This document shows, piece by piece, positions 1-10,611 of a stretch of 64,000 nt of DNA; the first letter of the stretch is position 1, and each line of letters opens with the position of its first letter. Source of the stretch: Phymorhynchus buccinoides (Eukaryota > Mollusca > Gastropoda > Neogastropoda > Raphitomidae); assembly GCA_017654935.2 (NCBI GenBank), contig CM065690.1:35922454-35986453 (forward strand), in the 5' to 3' direction. The translations under genes were made by a program, and so were the position numbers. The notes beneath the pieces are model-generated. The model saw nothing but the letters and a program-made list of their open reading frames with translations. It made no database searches and was not told the DNA's origin.

Positions 1-70
1 CACATAAATTTACTTCCCATGAAGCAAATGCATCAAATTGACAGCTATCTATTAATTCTGTGGACATATT
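1..70. repeat. Direct repeat, copy 1 of 2
   Basis: The first 70 bases recur almost exactly at 1854-1924, in the same orientation and 1853 bp apart. The two copies then diverge abruptly. This is either a segmental duplication remnant or two copies of a dispersed repeat, within the MAN1A intron or beyond its second exon. The function is unknown. Confidence 0.75.
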
Positions 71-109
71 GGGTACTTGCAATGTCAACCATTTTATGGA
101 TGTCTTCCT

Positions 110-388
110 GAAAAATGATAAAATAAAAAATAAAAGCCTTATAATCAGGTGCATCTTATACAGTCGAACCTCTCTTATAAGACCTCCTATTATAAGACTC
201 CCTCCCATATAAGACCTACTTCTCCGAGACATTGCCCTTCTTTGTAAGTATTAAAATTACCTCCCTTACAAGACCCCTCCTTTATAAGACCTAATTTTGG
301 ATGATTTTTTGGGGGATCGCAGAAGAAGGAGGATGATTTTTGAAGGTCTTTTAAGGAAGGTTCCACTCGTAGTCCGTAAAATACGGTA
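110..388. mobile_element. CCGTATTTT-family MITE split by a nested MITE
   Basis: The left part (to 158) and the right part (371-388, ending in AAATACGGTA) match the 3' half of the element at 30055-30238. They are separated by a complete CAGTGGAACC-family MITE at 159-371. Removing that MITE and one TA restores the continuous 3' end of the host element, so the CCGTATTTT element was here first. Confidence 0.65.
159..371 (-). mobile_element. TA-flanked MITE, CAGTGGAACC family (copy 1)
   Basis: The terminal inverted repeats are CAGTCGAACC at the left and GGTTCCACTCG at the right, with TA on each side. The interior carries the family landmarks (ATTGCCCTTCTTTGTAAGTA, CTCCCTCCCATATAAG) in the reverse orientation to the 387-574 copy. 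TA duplication and a terminus of this kind are typical of Tc1/mariner/pogo-type elements; no transposase is encoded. Confidence 0.75.
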
Positions 389-574
389 CAGTGGAACCTC
401 CCTTATAAGACCTTCAAAAATCATCCAAAATGAGGTCTTATAAAGGAGGGGTCTTATAAGGGAGGTGATTTTAATTAATACTTGCAAAGAACGGCAATGT
501 CTGAGAGAAGCAGGACTGTCTTATGTGGGAGGGAGTCTTATAATGGGAGGTCTTATAAGGGAGGTTCCACTATA
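387..574 (+). mobile_element. TA-flanked MITE, CAGTGGAACC family (copy 2)
   Basis: It begins CAGTGGAACCTCCCTTATAA directly after the TA that ends the previous element and finishes with GGGAGGTTCCACTATA, a slightly decayed right terminus. It is about 185 bp long and non-coding. Confidence 0.8.
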
Positions 575-576
575 GG

Positions 577-786
577 CCTCTGCAACTAGGGTTATTAACG
601 CCCTTGACAGTGAGAGTAATTGCTCTTGCTGGTCAGTACTGACAAGGGCATTCACTCTTGCGAAAGGCAGCCAATTAGTGGCATCGAATAGGGGTTATTG
701 GCGCGAGTTATCCCCCCCTGTCTGGTCAGTACTAAACCATCTTCCCCCACCCTCCAAGGGCATTCACTCTTGCAAAAGGTGTTCGT
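577..786 (+). repeat. Dispersed repeat, inverted partner of 5612-5845
   Basis: This stretch is the reverse complement of 5612-5845: both carry CTCTGCAACTAGGGTTRTTAAC, GTCAGTACTGAC-like and GAAGATGGT blocks. Each copy contains two related sub-blocks around AAGGGCATTCACTCTTGC. No coding potential is visible. Confidence 0.75.
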
Positions 787-793
787 TGCAGAC

Positions 794-866
794 CCCAATA
801 GTACGAAAACATATCAACAAAATCTGAATTTTGTGTCAAATTTGGGGGTGCTGGGGGGGGGGGGGG

Positions 867-904
<38 letters not shown>

Positions 905-992
905 GGGAGGGGAGGGGGGGGGGGGGGGGTGCTGGGGGGGGGGGGGGGGGGGGGGGGGTGCGCCTTAGCTATAGTCCGTAAAATACGGCACT
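794..992 (+). mobile_element. CCGTATTTT-family MITE remnant with expanded poly-G
   Basis: The left part (AATCTGAATTTTGTGTCAAA) and the right end (GTGCGCCTTAGC then TAGTCCGTAAAATACGG) match the element at 30055-30238. At the internal position where that copy has a short GGGAGGTGCGCC, this copy carries more than 100 bases of almost pure G (848-958), broken only by a few A and T. The poly-G length is likely unstable or poorly assembled. Confidence 0.6.
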
Positions 993-1019
993 ACTGTCAA
1001 CTCAGTCAAGTCACCTCAC

Positions 1020-1235
1020 CCCTTCGAAGTTGAGGTTGGTGGCGATCCAGTCGCGGGCCTTCTTGTACTCCTCCTCCAGCTCCATGACGTAGAGGGTGTC
1101 CAGGGCGTCCACGATGGTGGCCCCCAGCGACAGGCTGCCGAAGATGCTGGCCGAGTGCCCGCGCCGCGAGATGGGCCGCAGCTCGTTGGACCCCCACGCA
1201 TACTTCACGTAGCTATCCCAGGCGAATTTCATCAT
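1020..1235 (-). CDS. MAN1A: MAN1A coding exon 2 (start of GH47 domain)
   Basis: The exon has 72 codons, opened by the acceptor TTTTTTAG at 1236-1243 and closed by the donor GTGAGG at 1014-1019. It encodes MMKFAWDSYVKYAWGSNELR through WIATNLNFEG. Both edges are phase 0. Its base composition is strongly GC-rich against an AT-rich surrounding, as expected of a conserved exon. A second GT a few bases downstream (1013-1014) would be a weaker donor. Confidence 0.92.
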
Positions 1236-4200
1236 CTAAAAATAAAAAATTAAAAAAAGCACAGTAAGATTAAACGACATCAAGGGGATGTTCTAAAAGC
1301 GTATACGCGGTCTAATTTTTTGCTCACTACGGTGAAACTTCCCTTATAAGAGTTAAGACCTTCAAAAATCATCCAAAATGAGGGCTTATAAGAATATAAC
1401 TAGGGAGTGGTCTTATAAGGGAGGTAATTTTGATACTTACAAAGGACAATCTCTCAGAGAAGTAGGTCTTATGTGGGAGGGAGCCTTATAAATTATAATG
1501 GGAGGCCTTATAAGGGAGGTTCCACTGTATACATATACCTGTCTTGTGTGATTAACTCACGTATTCGCATCGTAAAGATTTTGAATTATTAAAAAACTCA
1601 CAAATCGCTCCAGCCATACACACAAACAAAACATACATAAAGTTGAAGATAAACAAAAGGAGAAACGAAAGAAGATTACGGGTTTTTACATAGGGAAGTG
1701 GCAGATCAGACATTTTTATATATGAACTTTATATAGAAAAACTCTCTACACCGATTGGTTCCCCCACAACAAACCACTACAAAAGCAAAGTCAGAGGCAA
1801 AATTGTGGTCTAAGGCAGCGAAGCGAGTTTAGAAGTGACAAGGGTATGGTGTGCACATAAATTTACTTCCCATGAAGCAAATGCATCAAATTGACAGCTA
1901 TCTATTAATTCTGTGGACATATTGAATGAGTTGAAAGCATACAGATCGACAAGTCTTTTAGGGTAAACGAAAAATTAGAGGGTTTGCTGTAGCTAAAGAA
2001 TTGTCATTAGTCTATATATATAATAGTGCTTAATAATACCACAGCATACAAAATGCTAAAGGGACCAAAAAGAGTAGACTTGTTTGCTCGAGATCTTACT
2101 AATCTTGAAGAAGTTGAACTTGGAGGCTTGAATGATCTGTCCTGCATGCGCATGCGCCAGAACATATCACATGATACGCAAGCCATCGTTTCTGACTCTT
2201 TAACCAATAAGTCACACATAATAAGGAGCTTTGCACAAGCTATATGCCCTGTTCATGGCTGCACAGCACCCCCCCCCCCCCCCCAGGGGAGTCAACTCTC
2301 TAAAACAGCAGATGTATACAAACACACACACACACATACACAAACCAAAAGGGGGAAAAGTGTAAGTGGATTCACAAATCAATACTTAGTGCAGTCAACA
2401 GTGTCTACCTGCCAGTGCAGTGGTGGGGGGTGGGCTACTGAATCAAGCTCATAATCAATTCATACCAGTTGTTTAGATAGCACTGCTGGCAACATAAGCC
2501 ACATCAGGACTGTCTAAGGGGTGGGGGAGTGGGGGGATGCAGTTGCTAGTTTTTAGTGTTGTGTTGTATTGTGTTGTACTGTGCTCTAGTGCATTGCTTT
2601 GTATTGTATTGTATTGTATTGTATTGTAACTGGTGATCATGATCATCGTTGACAATGCCAGTGAAATTTTGGCTGCAATCATTCATGATCATCGTTGATA
2701 ATGCCAGTTAAATTTTGGCTGCAATCATTCATGATCAATTGTTGATAATGCCAGTGAAATTTTGGCAGCAATCATTCATGATTATTGTTGATAATGCCAG
2801 TGAAATTTTGGCAGCAATCACTCATGATTATTGTTGATAATGCCAGTGAAATTTTAGCTGCAATCATTCATGATCATCGTTGATAATGCCCATGAAATTT
2901 TGGCAGCAATCATTCATGATTATTGTTGATAATGCCAGTGAAATTTTGGCTGCAATCGCTTGCAGATCATGTTGTTACTTGTACATCACCACCACACTGC
3001 ATGCAAACCCCTTTGTGATCCAAGTTGTTCGTATCCATGTATGACTAAACATATAGTGGGGGAGAAGAGAAATGTTGGCCATTGTCAACCCCTTTGTTTC
3101 GACTGGGTTTTTCAATCAACGTTGAACGTGCACAAAGTAGTGTGATCCTAAGTTGGACATTATATACCTGAAGGCCCTGTCCAGTATAAAGAAGAAGTAT
3201 GTGGAGCTAATGGATTTAATCTCTTCAACTCAAGTTCAAGATGACTTGCCACTTGGTGCCCATGCAATTTTTTAAAATGTCTAACGTAAGAAGAAACATC
3301 TGCAGTTGAGTATTCAAATTTTGAATCCAGACACTCTTTCTTACACATGACATGCAGCACATTACCCTTACAGACACCCTTCAATCTGGAATCAAAATTT
3401 AGACTGACTTTTCACCGACTGTTTGGATTAAGCATTGAAGAGCCATAAGATAAAAACTGATGCTTGCAAGACTTTGTCTTAAAACAAATAAATGAATTTT
3501 TCTTTTTAAACACTAGCCTTCTATGTTGACAGTTGAAAGGTTTTAGTTGATAAAACGGTGTAATTTTTAACCTGACTTTGAATGAGTTTGAGCCATCCTC
3601 CTGGAATAAAAGGCCAAGAGCCATGGTATAAAATAGGTGCTTTGACCACACCAAGTATTATAATGTAAATAACTACATATAAGTCAATAACCAAGATATT
3701 GCTCTGCACTGCTATAATCTACATACAGAACTTGAAGAGTATGTTATCCTCTCTCCTAGCACAGTAGCAGGCCTTTAACTTTAATCCTAGGATCAAGCGT
3801 GGGCGCAGCCTACTGTATTTTGCTCTCTTGCCTCTGCCTCAGGTTTCTTGCACTTTTGCAGTTTTCATGCAAATTGACCTACCAGTAATCAGGTCTGTAA
3901 TATATTCCGAGTGAATTTAATCTTGTGAAAATATCAATGAAGTACAGTGGAAATAAATAAGTGTAATTTAGATAAACCTTTCCCTGCTTAAAACCCAAGG
4001 TCTTATTTCCCATGAAGATATGAATCCTTAACTCTTGTAGTACCATACATGTATTTTTGACATTCTTGGTTGTCTGTTGCATACATGTCTGCAGCCATCT
4101 TTGAGCCAAAAATGTCTGGTAAACTTACTTGGCTACAGAAAAGATTTGTCTGCAATATTGTCGATTTCGAAGTGACACATTTAGAATAGGATCAAATCCT

Positions 4201-5014
4201 TAATGCCCAAATGTAGGAACACAATATCATTGAATAATAGACCGTGGTTTGAAGAGCTTTAACTCTTCTCACGCCATGTGTTTTTTTATGTTTTAGGTTG
4301 TCCGGTGCTTCTCAACCGACAAGAGAGGAGTAACTCAGGGTTTTTTTCTGCGAGTACGCATGCTTTAATTGAAGAAACATTGTCATAAGCTCTAAATATA
4401 GACAGGGTGCTTGGCTGTGAATGTCTTTGCGTTTGGTGGGAGTGTAGGTAGAGTGATGTACTCAGCGAATGTATTCGCCCATGGTACTAGAAGAGTTAAT
4501 GACACATTGTGGTGCAAAAATACAACATTGGTGGTGAAAGGGTTAACGAAAAAACAGTGACAACATCTCTGAAAATAGATAAACACATGGCAGGGTGCTT
4601 GGCAGTAAATGTCTTCACATTTGGTGGGAGTGTAGAGTGATGTCTTGGGCGAATATATTCGCCTATGGTGCTAGAAGAGTTAATGTCTTACTCATGACTT
4701 GCATACCTGATTAAAATTGTAACTGTGACTTGTGTGAGAATGTAACTTCCAATAAGTTTACTTATTGTGTAATGTCACTAATAATATTTAGTGAGTGCAT
4801 GTTTGGCATAAAATGAATACTAAGTAATAGCGTTAATTAACATTTAAGTGAATGAGTTTTCAATAACATTCATTTTTGAATTTGACTCTTTTGAGGGAGC
4901 ACTTGCTGCATGTGTGTGATGAATGCCACAATGACTGAGTTTGACATGTATATAAAGTAAACATTTATTTTCTCTCCAGACTCCTGCAACCCCCCTTACT
5001 CCCAGCACACACTA

Positions 5015-5088
<74 letters not shown>

Positions 5089-8000
5089 ACATATATATAT
5101 ATATATATATACAGAGCAAGCATACACACATACACTGGCACACACATTATAAATGAAAGTTAATTAATTTGATACAAAATCAGTGCGCACTCATGTTAAA
5201 ATCAATTCCAAAACTTGTAATATTTGTATGCAATTGCAATACTAAACCGAATAATGTCAGATAGCTCCTCTCCCTTCACAATCACTATCACATTAATCTC
5301 ATCCTCTGCTCAATGCTCCACCCACCCTCTTTCAATTTCTTTCCAGTCCCACTCCTTTCCAGCCACTGGTACTTCCACTTTCACCATGGCAACAAGTCTT
5401 TCATCAGTATAATTATATGTTGCTGTGGATACAATATTAACCACTGTGGCATGCAGTGTCAGCTAGGGAATAAAAATCAAACACAATTTCAAGTTGCTAA
5501 TGAGGTTTTATACTGAAAATTATCTGCCCCTGTCTCATGCCCTGGGATGCGAACACCACCTACTTAAGAATTATCGCCCTTGCCTGTCATGAAATAGCTG
5601 TATATATTGACTACTGCAAAGAACACCTTTTGCAAGAGTGAATGCCCTTGGTGGGTGGGGGAAGATGGTCGAGCACTGACCAAACAAGGGCATAACTCAC
5701 GCTAATAACCCTATTTGAGGCCACTAAATGGCAGCCTTTCGCAAGAGTTAATGCCCTTTTCAGCACTGACCAACAAGGGCTTCACTCTCACTGTCAAGGG
5801 TGTTAACAACCCTAGTTGCAGAGGCCAATAGCCACATAAAATTATCTGCCCCTGTCTCATCGCTAGGTGGCATGAGCAGTTCGGGCCTAAAATTATCGCC
5901 CTTTCGTGTCCGCAAGTACATGTAGTACTTAGTATTATTATTAAAGCCCCATTTTACTAACCTTCTTTTTGTTTGCTTGGTCTTTCTTATTGTTGTTGAT
6001 GTTGCAACTGATTATTTGTTATATAATCATAATGTGTCACCATGACCATTTTAACAATGAGCACTTTAGGTGGATTTATCACCCTTTCATACAGAAGTGT
6101 GCCTCAATAGAACAAAAAGTAAGGCACTTTGTCTGCAACATTGATAAGCCCGCTCACTCTCTCTGTCTCTGTCTCCTCTCTGCCCCGAGCGTACAATGTG
6201 GCACAAATAGATTATGCCTTCTATTTAATCAAGGAAATAAGCCAGGAAAGCTATCTCCAATAGGACCACTAGAAGAGCTCATTGACACTTCCTCAAATAA
6301 CAGACGCAAATATTTGAAATAGCTTAGCTGCATAACTTTCTCTTTTTTTAATGACAATTGCACAGTGAACTTTAAACAGCAGGATTTATCATCATTTCAC
6401 AACATGAAAAGTCACAATGGAAATATGACTCCCATGCTATGGTGACTAGCATGACCATCCAGTTCCTAGTAATGTGCTGTAAATCTCCAGCTGTTGCCTA
6501 TTTAAATGATCCCTCCACTGAGGGCAACACTATAGTCTGTGGTTACCTGTCCAGAAAATGTCTAACAGATCAATACAGTGACAGCTTGTGCCTTAAAAAA
6601 ATTGCCTCTTCAGTTTGAAACTTGCATCAATCGCTTTGCATCATAAATGTGTATGCACTTTATTTTGCTTGTAGACTTTGCAAACACTGCTTAAAAAATT
6701 AAAAAAATTAAAAAACACAAGGAAGGGATGCATAATGTGAGGTGTAGCATCTGGAAATGGGATAGTGCCAATACACAAAGAATCCTTGAGTCATTCTACT
6801 TTGCTTTTAACTAACATTTCTTTTACCTGCCGTGCAAAAAGTTATGTTCACATATAAATTAAATTGAAATTACGAATCTTAATGTTAGTATTCTGGTTTC
6901 TATAATCGCATTTCAAACGCTTTAAATGTTTTTCAGTATTTCTGTCAATGTCATGTGGTTGCACCCGGCATCAATTTCTCTGAACATATTGTGAGATAAA
7001 GCATACAACATGGTCTGCGATTCGCATCCCCTGTAAGTGTATGACATAGTGTGTGGAAGTGGCACCCTTACTCTCTAGTGTAAATTAGATCAAACACAGT
7101 GGCTACAGGTACTGCTTTGTTGCAACACTCAGACCATGTTCAGGGATAGTAACTCTTCCTAGTAGAATATTTCGACAACAAAATTAATGCATTTTCTTAT
7201 TTTGCATATTTAACACATCTTCATGATCTTGGCAAGGAATAGGGTTAGGAACATGTCTGAGTTAATGTAAGTAGTTTGTGAAGACATTTGCGCACAATTT
7301 TTGCGTCCCGTGATTGAGCCCCGTACCCGTAGCCTGGAGAATGTGAAATACAGTGAAAATCACTTAACTCAAAATTAAGGGACTGATATTTTATTGGGAT
7401 CTAACTTATGATCTAAGCCAATATTTTGAGTTAAAAAGACTTTTTAACATAAAGATTATGAAACTGGGACCCAAACATTATTGTGAGTTACCCAGTGTTT
7501 TGGAGTTACCAGTTTTTGAGTTATCACTAATATCAGGATTCCACTGTACGGGCCAGTACCCCTAGCCTCTCCTTATATAAAAACTAATCAAATGATTATA
7601 AACTACAAAAAGTACAATGGACAGTGCAAAAGCATGATTTCCCCCAGTTTTCAACTAGGGAAATGATTAATAATATTTAATATGTTGCAATGTAATTCAA
7701 AAATAATTCATCCTTCTTTTTTCATCCATACCTGCATAGGCATTGGCAATCTGTATGCAAACTTTGATTCTTCGAAGCAAATAGACCCTAGAACAACTGA
7801 TTATTAATCTTCCAAACCCCCACATTAACCATCTTATACTAGTTATAGTGGTGGCAGTAAAAAGCACACTTTAACATAAAAACCTGCACAAACACACACA
7901 CACTCACAAACACACGCACACACACTCACACGCGTACATATGTATACATGATATTCAACATTTTCTAAGTGGATCCCATACATGTATGTCTATGTGACAA

Positions 8001-10292
8001 CCAACCAGCTTCAGGTAGGCCTACATATTAGATGCTAGAGTTACATATTAGAGGCCAACAACACGGCTTCCGATTTAAGTACCACTCCTGCGAGACGCAG
8101 CTCCTTGAATTTACCAAAGAAATGTCTGCACCCATGGACTGGAGAGTGGCACTGCGACCGACGTAATCATCATGGACATTGAGAAGGCATTCGACAAGGT
8201 GAACCACAGCTTGCTACTCCACAAGCTAGACCACTACGGGATCGGACTTTCAGAGGAACCGTCAACAGATATGGATCACAAATTTCCTCAGTGACCAGAA
8301 ATAAGCCGTAGTGGTCGACGGTGCCCAGTCAGGCTACATGGAAGTGAAGTCTGGTGTGCCCCAGGTGTGTCCTAGCACCCTGCCTGTTCCTAACATACAT
8401 AAACGACCTTCCTTCAAGAATCTCATCTCCCTCTTGCCTCTTTGCTGATGACACAGCTCTCTATCGATCCATCGCTTGCATTGATGACCCAGCCAAACTC
8501 CAACTCCAAGAGGCCTTAGGAAGCTAGAGGACTGGGAAAGAGAATGGGACATGGCGCTCCACCCGCCAAGTGCAGCCAGCTGCCCTTGACGAGAAGCAAG
8601 TTCTAGCCACTGAATTCCTTCACCAGCTACAGTCTCCATGACCACATCCTTGAAAGAGGATTCTAACCCTGCAATTGCAAAGCGATCTCTCCTGGACAGC
8701 CCACATCTCAGCCACCTGCGCCAAAGCCAATAGAGCTCTGGGGTTCTTAAGAAGAAACCTGAAGGTCTGCTCCACTGCTACCAAGGAGCTTGCATACAAA
8801 GCCATGGTCAGACCTATTGTGGAATATATGCAAGCTCAGTATGGGACCCGCACACCGACAGGCACATCTCCGACCTGGAGAAGGTACATTGCAGAGCGGC
8901 AAGATATGTGCTGAATAGACACCGGAACACATCCAGTGTCAACACCCAGTGATGTACCGAGGATCAAAAAGCGATAGGACAAACTGTCCTGATATAAGAT
9001 AAATCAATAGGACAATGTCCTGGCTCATGCAAAAGCGTGCCAGTGTTAAAAATTTAATCAGACATTTGTCATGACAGGGAAGAACACAATAGGACATTTT
9101 CAATGTTAATAGGTCAATGGCCTATGACCGGGGCCTCGGGACATCACTGAGCACCATGCTCCACCAGCTACAATGGCCAACACTGGCTGAGCGTCGCCGC
9201 ACATCCAGGCTCAGCATGATATACAAAATCACAAATGGACTGGCCTGTGTGAAGAGCAACGCCCTCAAACCTCTACCCACCAGTAGCAGAATACAAAACC
9301 ACAATATGTAGAACTTTCCAAAGCCCAGATGATTCCCTCCAGAATGGACTACTGCAACAACTCCTTTTTCCCCAGAACCGTTCGCGACTGGAACTCCCTG
9401 CCACCAGAAACCGTCCAGTCCCCCACGCTCAGCTCCTTCACCTCGAAGGTGCTGAAGCGCCCCGCTTAAAAACTTTTTTTCTTTTTTTTCACGTGTGGGG
9501 CCGGGTGTTCTCGGACTAGCCAGAGGTGTCCGGCTGTGCATGCCCTGTAAATGTAATCTGATCTAGCCTTCTTTTTGTTTTTCCTGCGCTGCATAATTCT
9601 TTGAACCACAGTAAAAGGCAGTATGTCAATGATTGCCGGTTACGGCAGGTGAACATTATTGGTACAAGAAGATCACTTTCATTCAAAAGTTGGCTTACCT
9701 CTCGAATTTTATCCCGTTTTTCTTTAACATCTGGATCTGAAGGTTGTCCCCCTTGGGATCCTGGGTGACCCTCATGATCTTTGTCCACTTCCAATGCCTT
9801 TTTCTTTTCTTCTTCTTTCTTTATTTCTTCTTCCTCTTTTTGCTTTTGAATCACCTTTTCTTTATCTTCCTGTATCTGATCCTTCATCTGTTTGGCCTCC
9901 TCTTCTTTTATCCCTTGCTTCTCAAGAGCCTCTTTGACATTGACAATGTCCTTTTCGATATTCATCTGCAATCTTATTTTATCGTCAATTTTATGAGGAT
10001 CTACAATATCGTCATGCCGAATAACTTTGCCTGCACCACCACCACCACCCTCTTGTTGTGGTAAAAACAGCCCCTCCCCAGCATCGCGAAATCGGTTTCT
10101 CACTTCCACGAGCGTCACTCTGTCTTGCAGATTTGGCAGAAAGAAGAACGCACCGAAGCAAACAATTCCAAACGTCGCAAACACTAACAAAATAATATAT
10201 TTCTCCCTTAAACGCAGAGTTTTTCTTGATGACGGCACAGGAACCCCGTTAACATATCGTTGATACGTCGGGAGCACTCCACTCGCTGCCAT
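1020..10292 (-). CDS. MAN1A: Golgi alpha-1,2-mannosidase IA (GH47), 5' part of gene
   Basis: Class I alpha-mannosidases trim Man9 N-glycans toward Man5 in the Golgi. Two coding exons are visible on the minus strand, 9699-10292 and 1020-1235, giving residues 1-270 of a type II membrane protein. Residues 1-31 are cytosolic and basic, 32-52 form one membrane anchor (YIILLVFATFGIVCF), 53-190 are a Lys/Glu-rich stem, and the GH47 domain starts at KIREMMKFAWDSYVKYAWG. The exon junction is phase 0, between KIRE and MMKF, and reads exactly like the family consensus. NELRPISRRGHS and GATIVDALDTLYVM are the N-terminal GH47 motifs. The donor after residue 270 (GTGAGG) leads out of the window, so the catalytic remainder is not seen. 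The intron is about 8.5 kb and full of repeats. The family assignment is firm; MAN1A1 versus MAN1A2 cannot be decided, and a single invertebrate ancestor is likely. Confidence 0.93.
1328..1529 (+). mobile_element. TA-flanked MITE, CAGTGGAACC family (copy 3)
   Basis: The left terminus is decayed (CGGTGAAACTTCCCTTATAA) and the right terminus intact (GGGAGGTTCCACTGTA). The family landmarks AAGACCTTCAAAAATCATCC and GTCTTATGTGGGAGGGAG-like sequence are present. It lies in MAN1A intron 2. Confidence 0.85.
1530..2630. other. MAN1A intron, no gene seen
   Basis: This part of the intron is AT-rich and holds the second copy of the window-start direct repeat (1854-1924), a C-run at 2268-2284, a short CA run near 2325 and a TATTG pentamer run near 2595-2630. 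The longest open frames give no recognisable protein and have no matching splice sites. Confidence 0.5.
1854..1924. repeat. Direct repeat, copy 2 of 2
   Basis: It matches positions 1-70 in the same orientation. See the entry at 1. Confidence 0.75.
2641..2975. repeat. Tandem repeat, seven units of about 46 bp
   Basis: Units start at about 2641, 2687, 2732, 2779, 2825, 2872 and 2918. Each has the form GATCATCGTTGATAATGCC, then AGTGAAATTTTGGCTGCAA, then TCATTCAT. Variants (GATTATTG, GGCAGC, CCCATG) are shared between alternate units, suggesting the array grew partly by duplicating pairs. It is a non-coding minisatellite in the MAN1A intron. Confidence 0.85.
3163..3384 (-). pseudogene. Possible BED-type zinc-finger transposon fragment
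   Basis: A minus-strand open frame of 74 residues contains a C-x3-C-like pair, then an ST-rich spacer and RHFKKLHGHQ, the order of a BED finger as found at the N-terminus of hAT-type transposases. No transposase core follows. It is a fragment at best, and could be chance. Confidence 0.25.
3400..4028. other. MAN1A intron, no gene seen
   Basis: AT-rich unique-looking sequence with no repeat family that I could match elsewhere in the window and no coding signal. Confidence 0.4.
4086..4548 (-). mobile_element. piggyBac-like TTAA MITE (copy 1), interrupted
   Basis: The right end GGTGGTGAAAGGGTTAA and the interior (GTCTGCAATATTG, GTGACAC, AATGCCCAAATGTAGGAACA, TTGTGGTGCAAAAAT) match the CCCTTTCACC family at 32594 and 36184. 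It is cut at 4259-4499 by a second TTAA element. The left terminus is lost. Confidence 0.65.
4259..4499 (+). mobile_element. TTAA-flanked MITE, CTCTTCTAGCACC family
   Basis: It has TTAA at both ends, with CTCTTCTCACGCCATG at the left and ATGGTACTAGAAGAG at the right. The 3' half (GGGTGCTTGGCTGTGAATGT, TTTGGTGGGAGTGTAG) recurs at 4590-4683 and 27014-27110. It lies inside the piggyBac-like MITE 4086-4548. Confidence 0.7.
4575..4683 (+). mobile_element. TTAA MITE, CTCTTCTAGCACC family, 3' fragment
   Basis: It carries the right half and terminus (GGTGCTAGAAGAGTTAA) of the 4259-4499 element. The left half is missing. Confidence 0.65.
5010..5112. repeat. (CA)n then (TA)n microsatellite
   Basis: An almost uninterrupted CA tract runs to about 5088 and is followed by about ten TA units. 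It lies in the MAN1A intron. Confidence 0.95.
5612..5845 (-). repeat. Dispersed repeat, inverted partner of 577-786
   Basis: It is the reverse complement of 577-786, with the same block order (TTTGCAAGAGTGAATGCCCT, GAAGATGGT, AACCCTAGTTGCAGAGGCC). The 5-kb loop between the two copies holds MAN1A exon 2. Confidence 0.75.
5850..7348. other. MAN1A intron, no gene seen
   Basis: Mostly unique AT-rich sequence. An open frame at 5969-6322 has no recognisable protein and no plausible splice context. Confidence 0.4.
7349..7548 (+). mobile_element. TA-flanked MITE, AACTCAAA family (copy 1)
   Basis: It is TA-flanked with termini CAGTGAAAATCACTTAACTC and the complement of CAGTGGAATCCTGATA. The interior repeats ACTCAAA/TTTGAGTTA blocks. 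The second copy, in opposite orientation, is at 27444-27627. Confidence 0.75.
8059..9469 (+). pseudogene. LINE A: decayed non-LTR reverse transcriptase
   Basis: The translation across frames reads as the middle and end of a jockey/CR1-like reverse transcriptase: QHGFRFKYHSCETQLLEFTK, IMDIEKAFDKVNHSLLLHKL, then SGVPQ, ADDTALYRS, the LGV-type block SWTAHISATCAKANRALGFL, ELAYKAMVRPIVEYASSVWD and the C-terminal RDWNSLPPETVQSPTLSSF. Several frameshifts and stops break it, and a block at about 8950-9118 looks like foreign DNA. The 5' half is missing. It lies in the MAN1A intron, antisense to that gene. Confidence 0.85.
9699..10292 (-). CDS. MAN1A: MAN1A coding exon 1 (anchor and stem)
   Basis: The exon has 198 codons from ATG (10290-10292) to the donor GTAAGC at 9693-9698. 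An upstream in-frame ATG at 10385 would add 31 residues, but MAASGVLPTYQRYVNGVPVP followed closely by the membrane anchor is the usual form for this family, so I chose the inner one. The stem is unusually rich in Lys/Glu runs (KEEEEIKKEEEKKK) and carries a five-Gly run at about residue 83. Confidence 0.92.
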
Positions 10293-10309
10293 GTTGTCAG
10301 TAACAGCAG

Positions 10310-10317
10310 TCTCGCGA
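10310..10317. promoter_or_regulatory. TCTCGCGA motif upstream of MAN1A start
   Basis: The octamer lies 18 bp upstream of the MAN1A start codon. TCTCGCGA(GA) is a known element of TATA-less animal promoters. One site only, so weak support; it would mean the transcription start is very close to the ATG. Confidence 0.3.
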
Positions 10318-10611
10318 TGAATGCGCCGGATGTTTGTCAATGGCAAGAAATGGGTCACTGGAGACGTAAGAAATAAAACAACCAATAGTGTGGAAGCACG
10401 CGGGGGTCCACTCTATGTAAATCAAGTGTCCATGATGGTGGTCAACTTGCACAGATGTGCGGGAGGGAATGAAAAAGGGGCGGGGACATAGACTAAATAA
10501 ATGTGAATAATAAAGCCATCCAACTTCGCTTCTTCTTTTTTTTTTACAGCTTCTCTTGTATGATCAAGCAGTGGCGTAGGAACACATGCGCGGCCCCCCT
10601 CCCCCGGCAAG

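Noticed and set aside
2026..2454. 142-residue open frame in the MAN1A intron
   Set aside because: No recognisable domain, ends in simple repeats, no splice context.
2641..2975. CRISPR-like array
   Set aside because: The 46-bp units are contiguous with no unique spacers, and the DNA is eukaryotic; it is a minisatellite.
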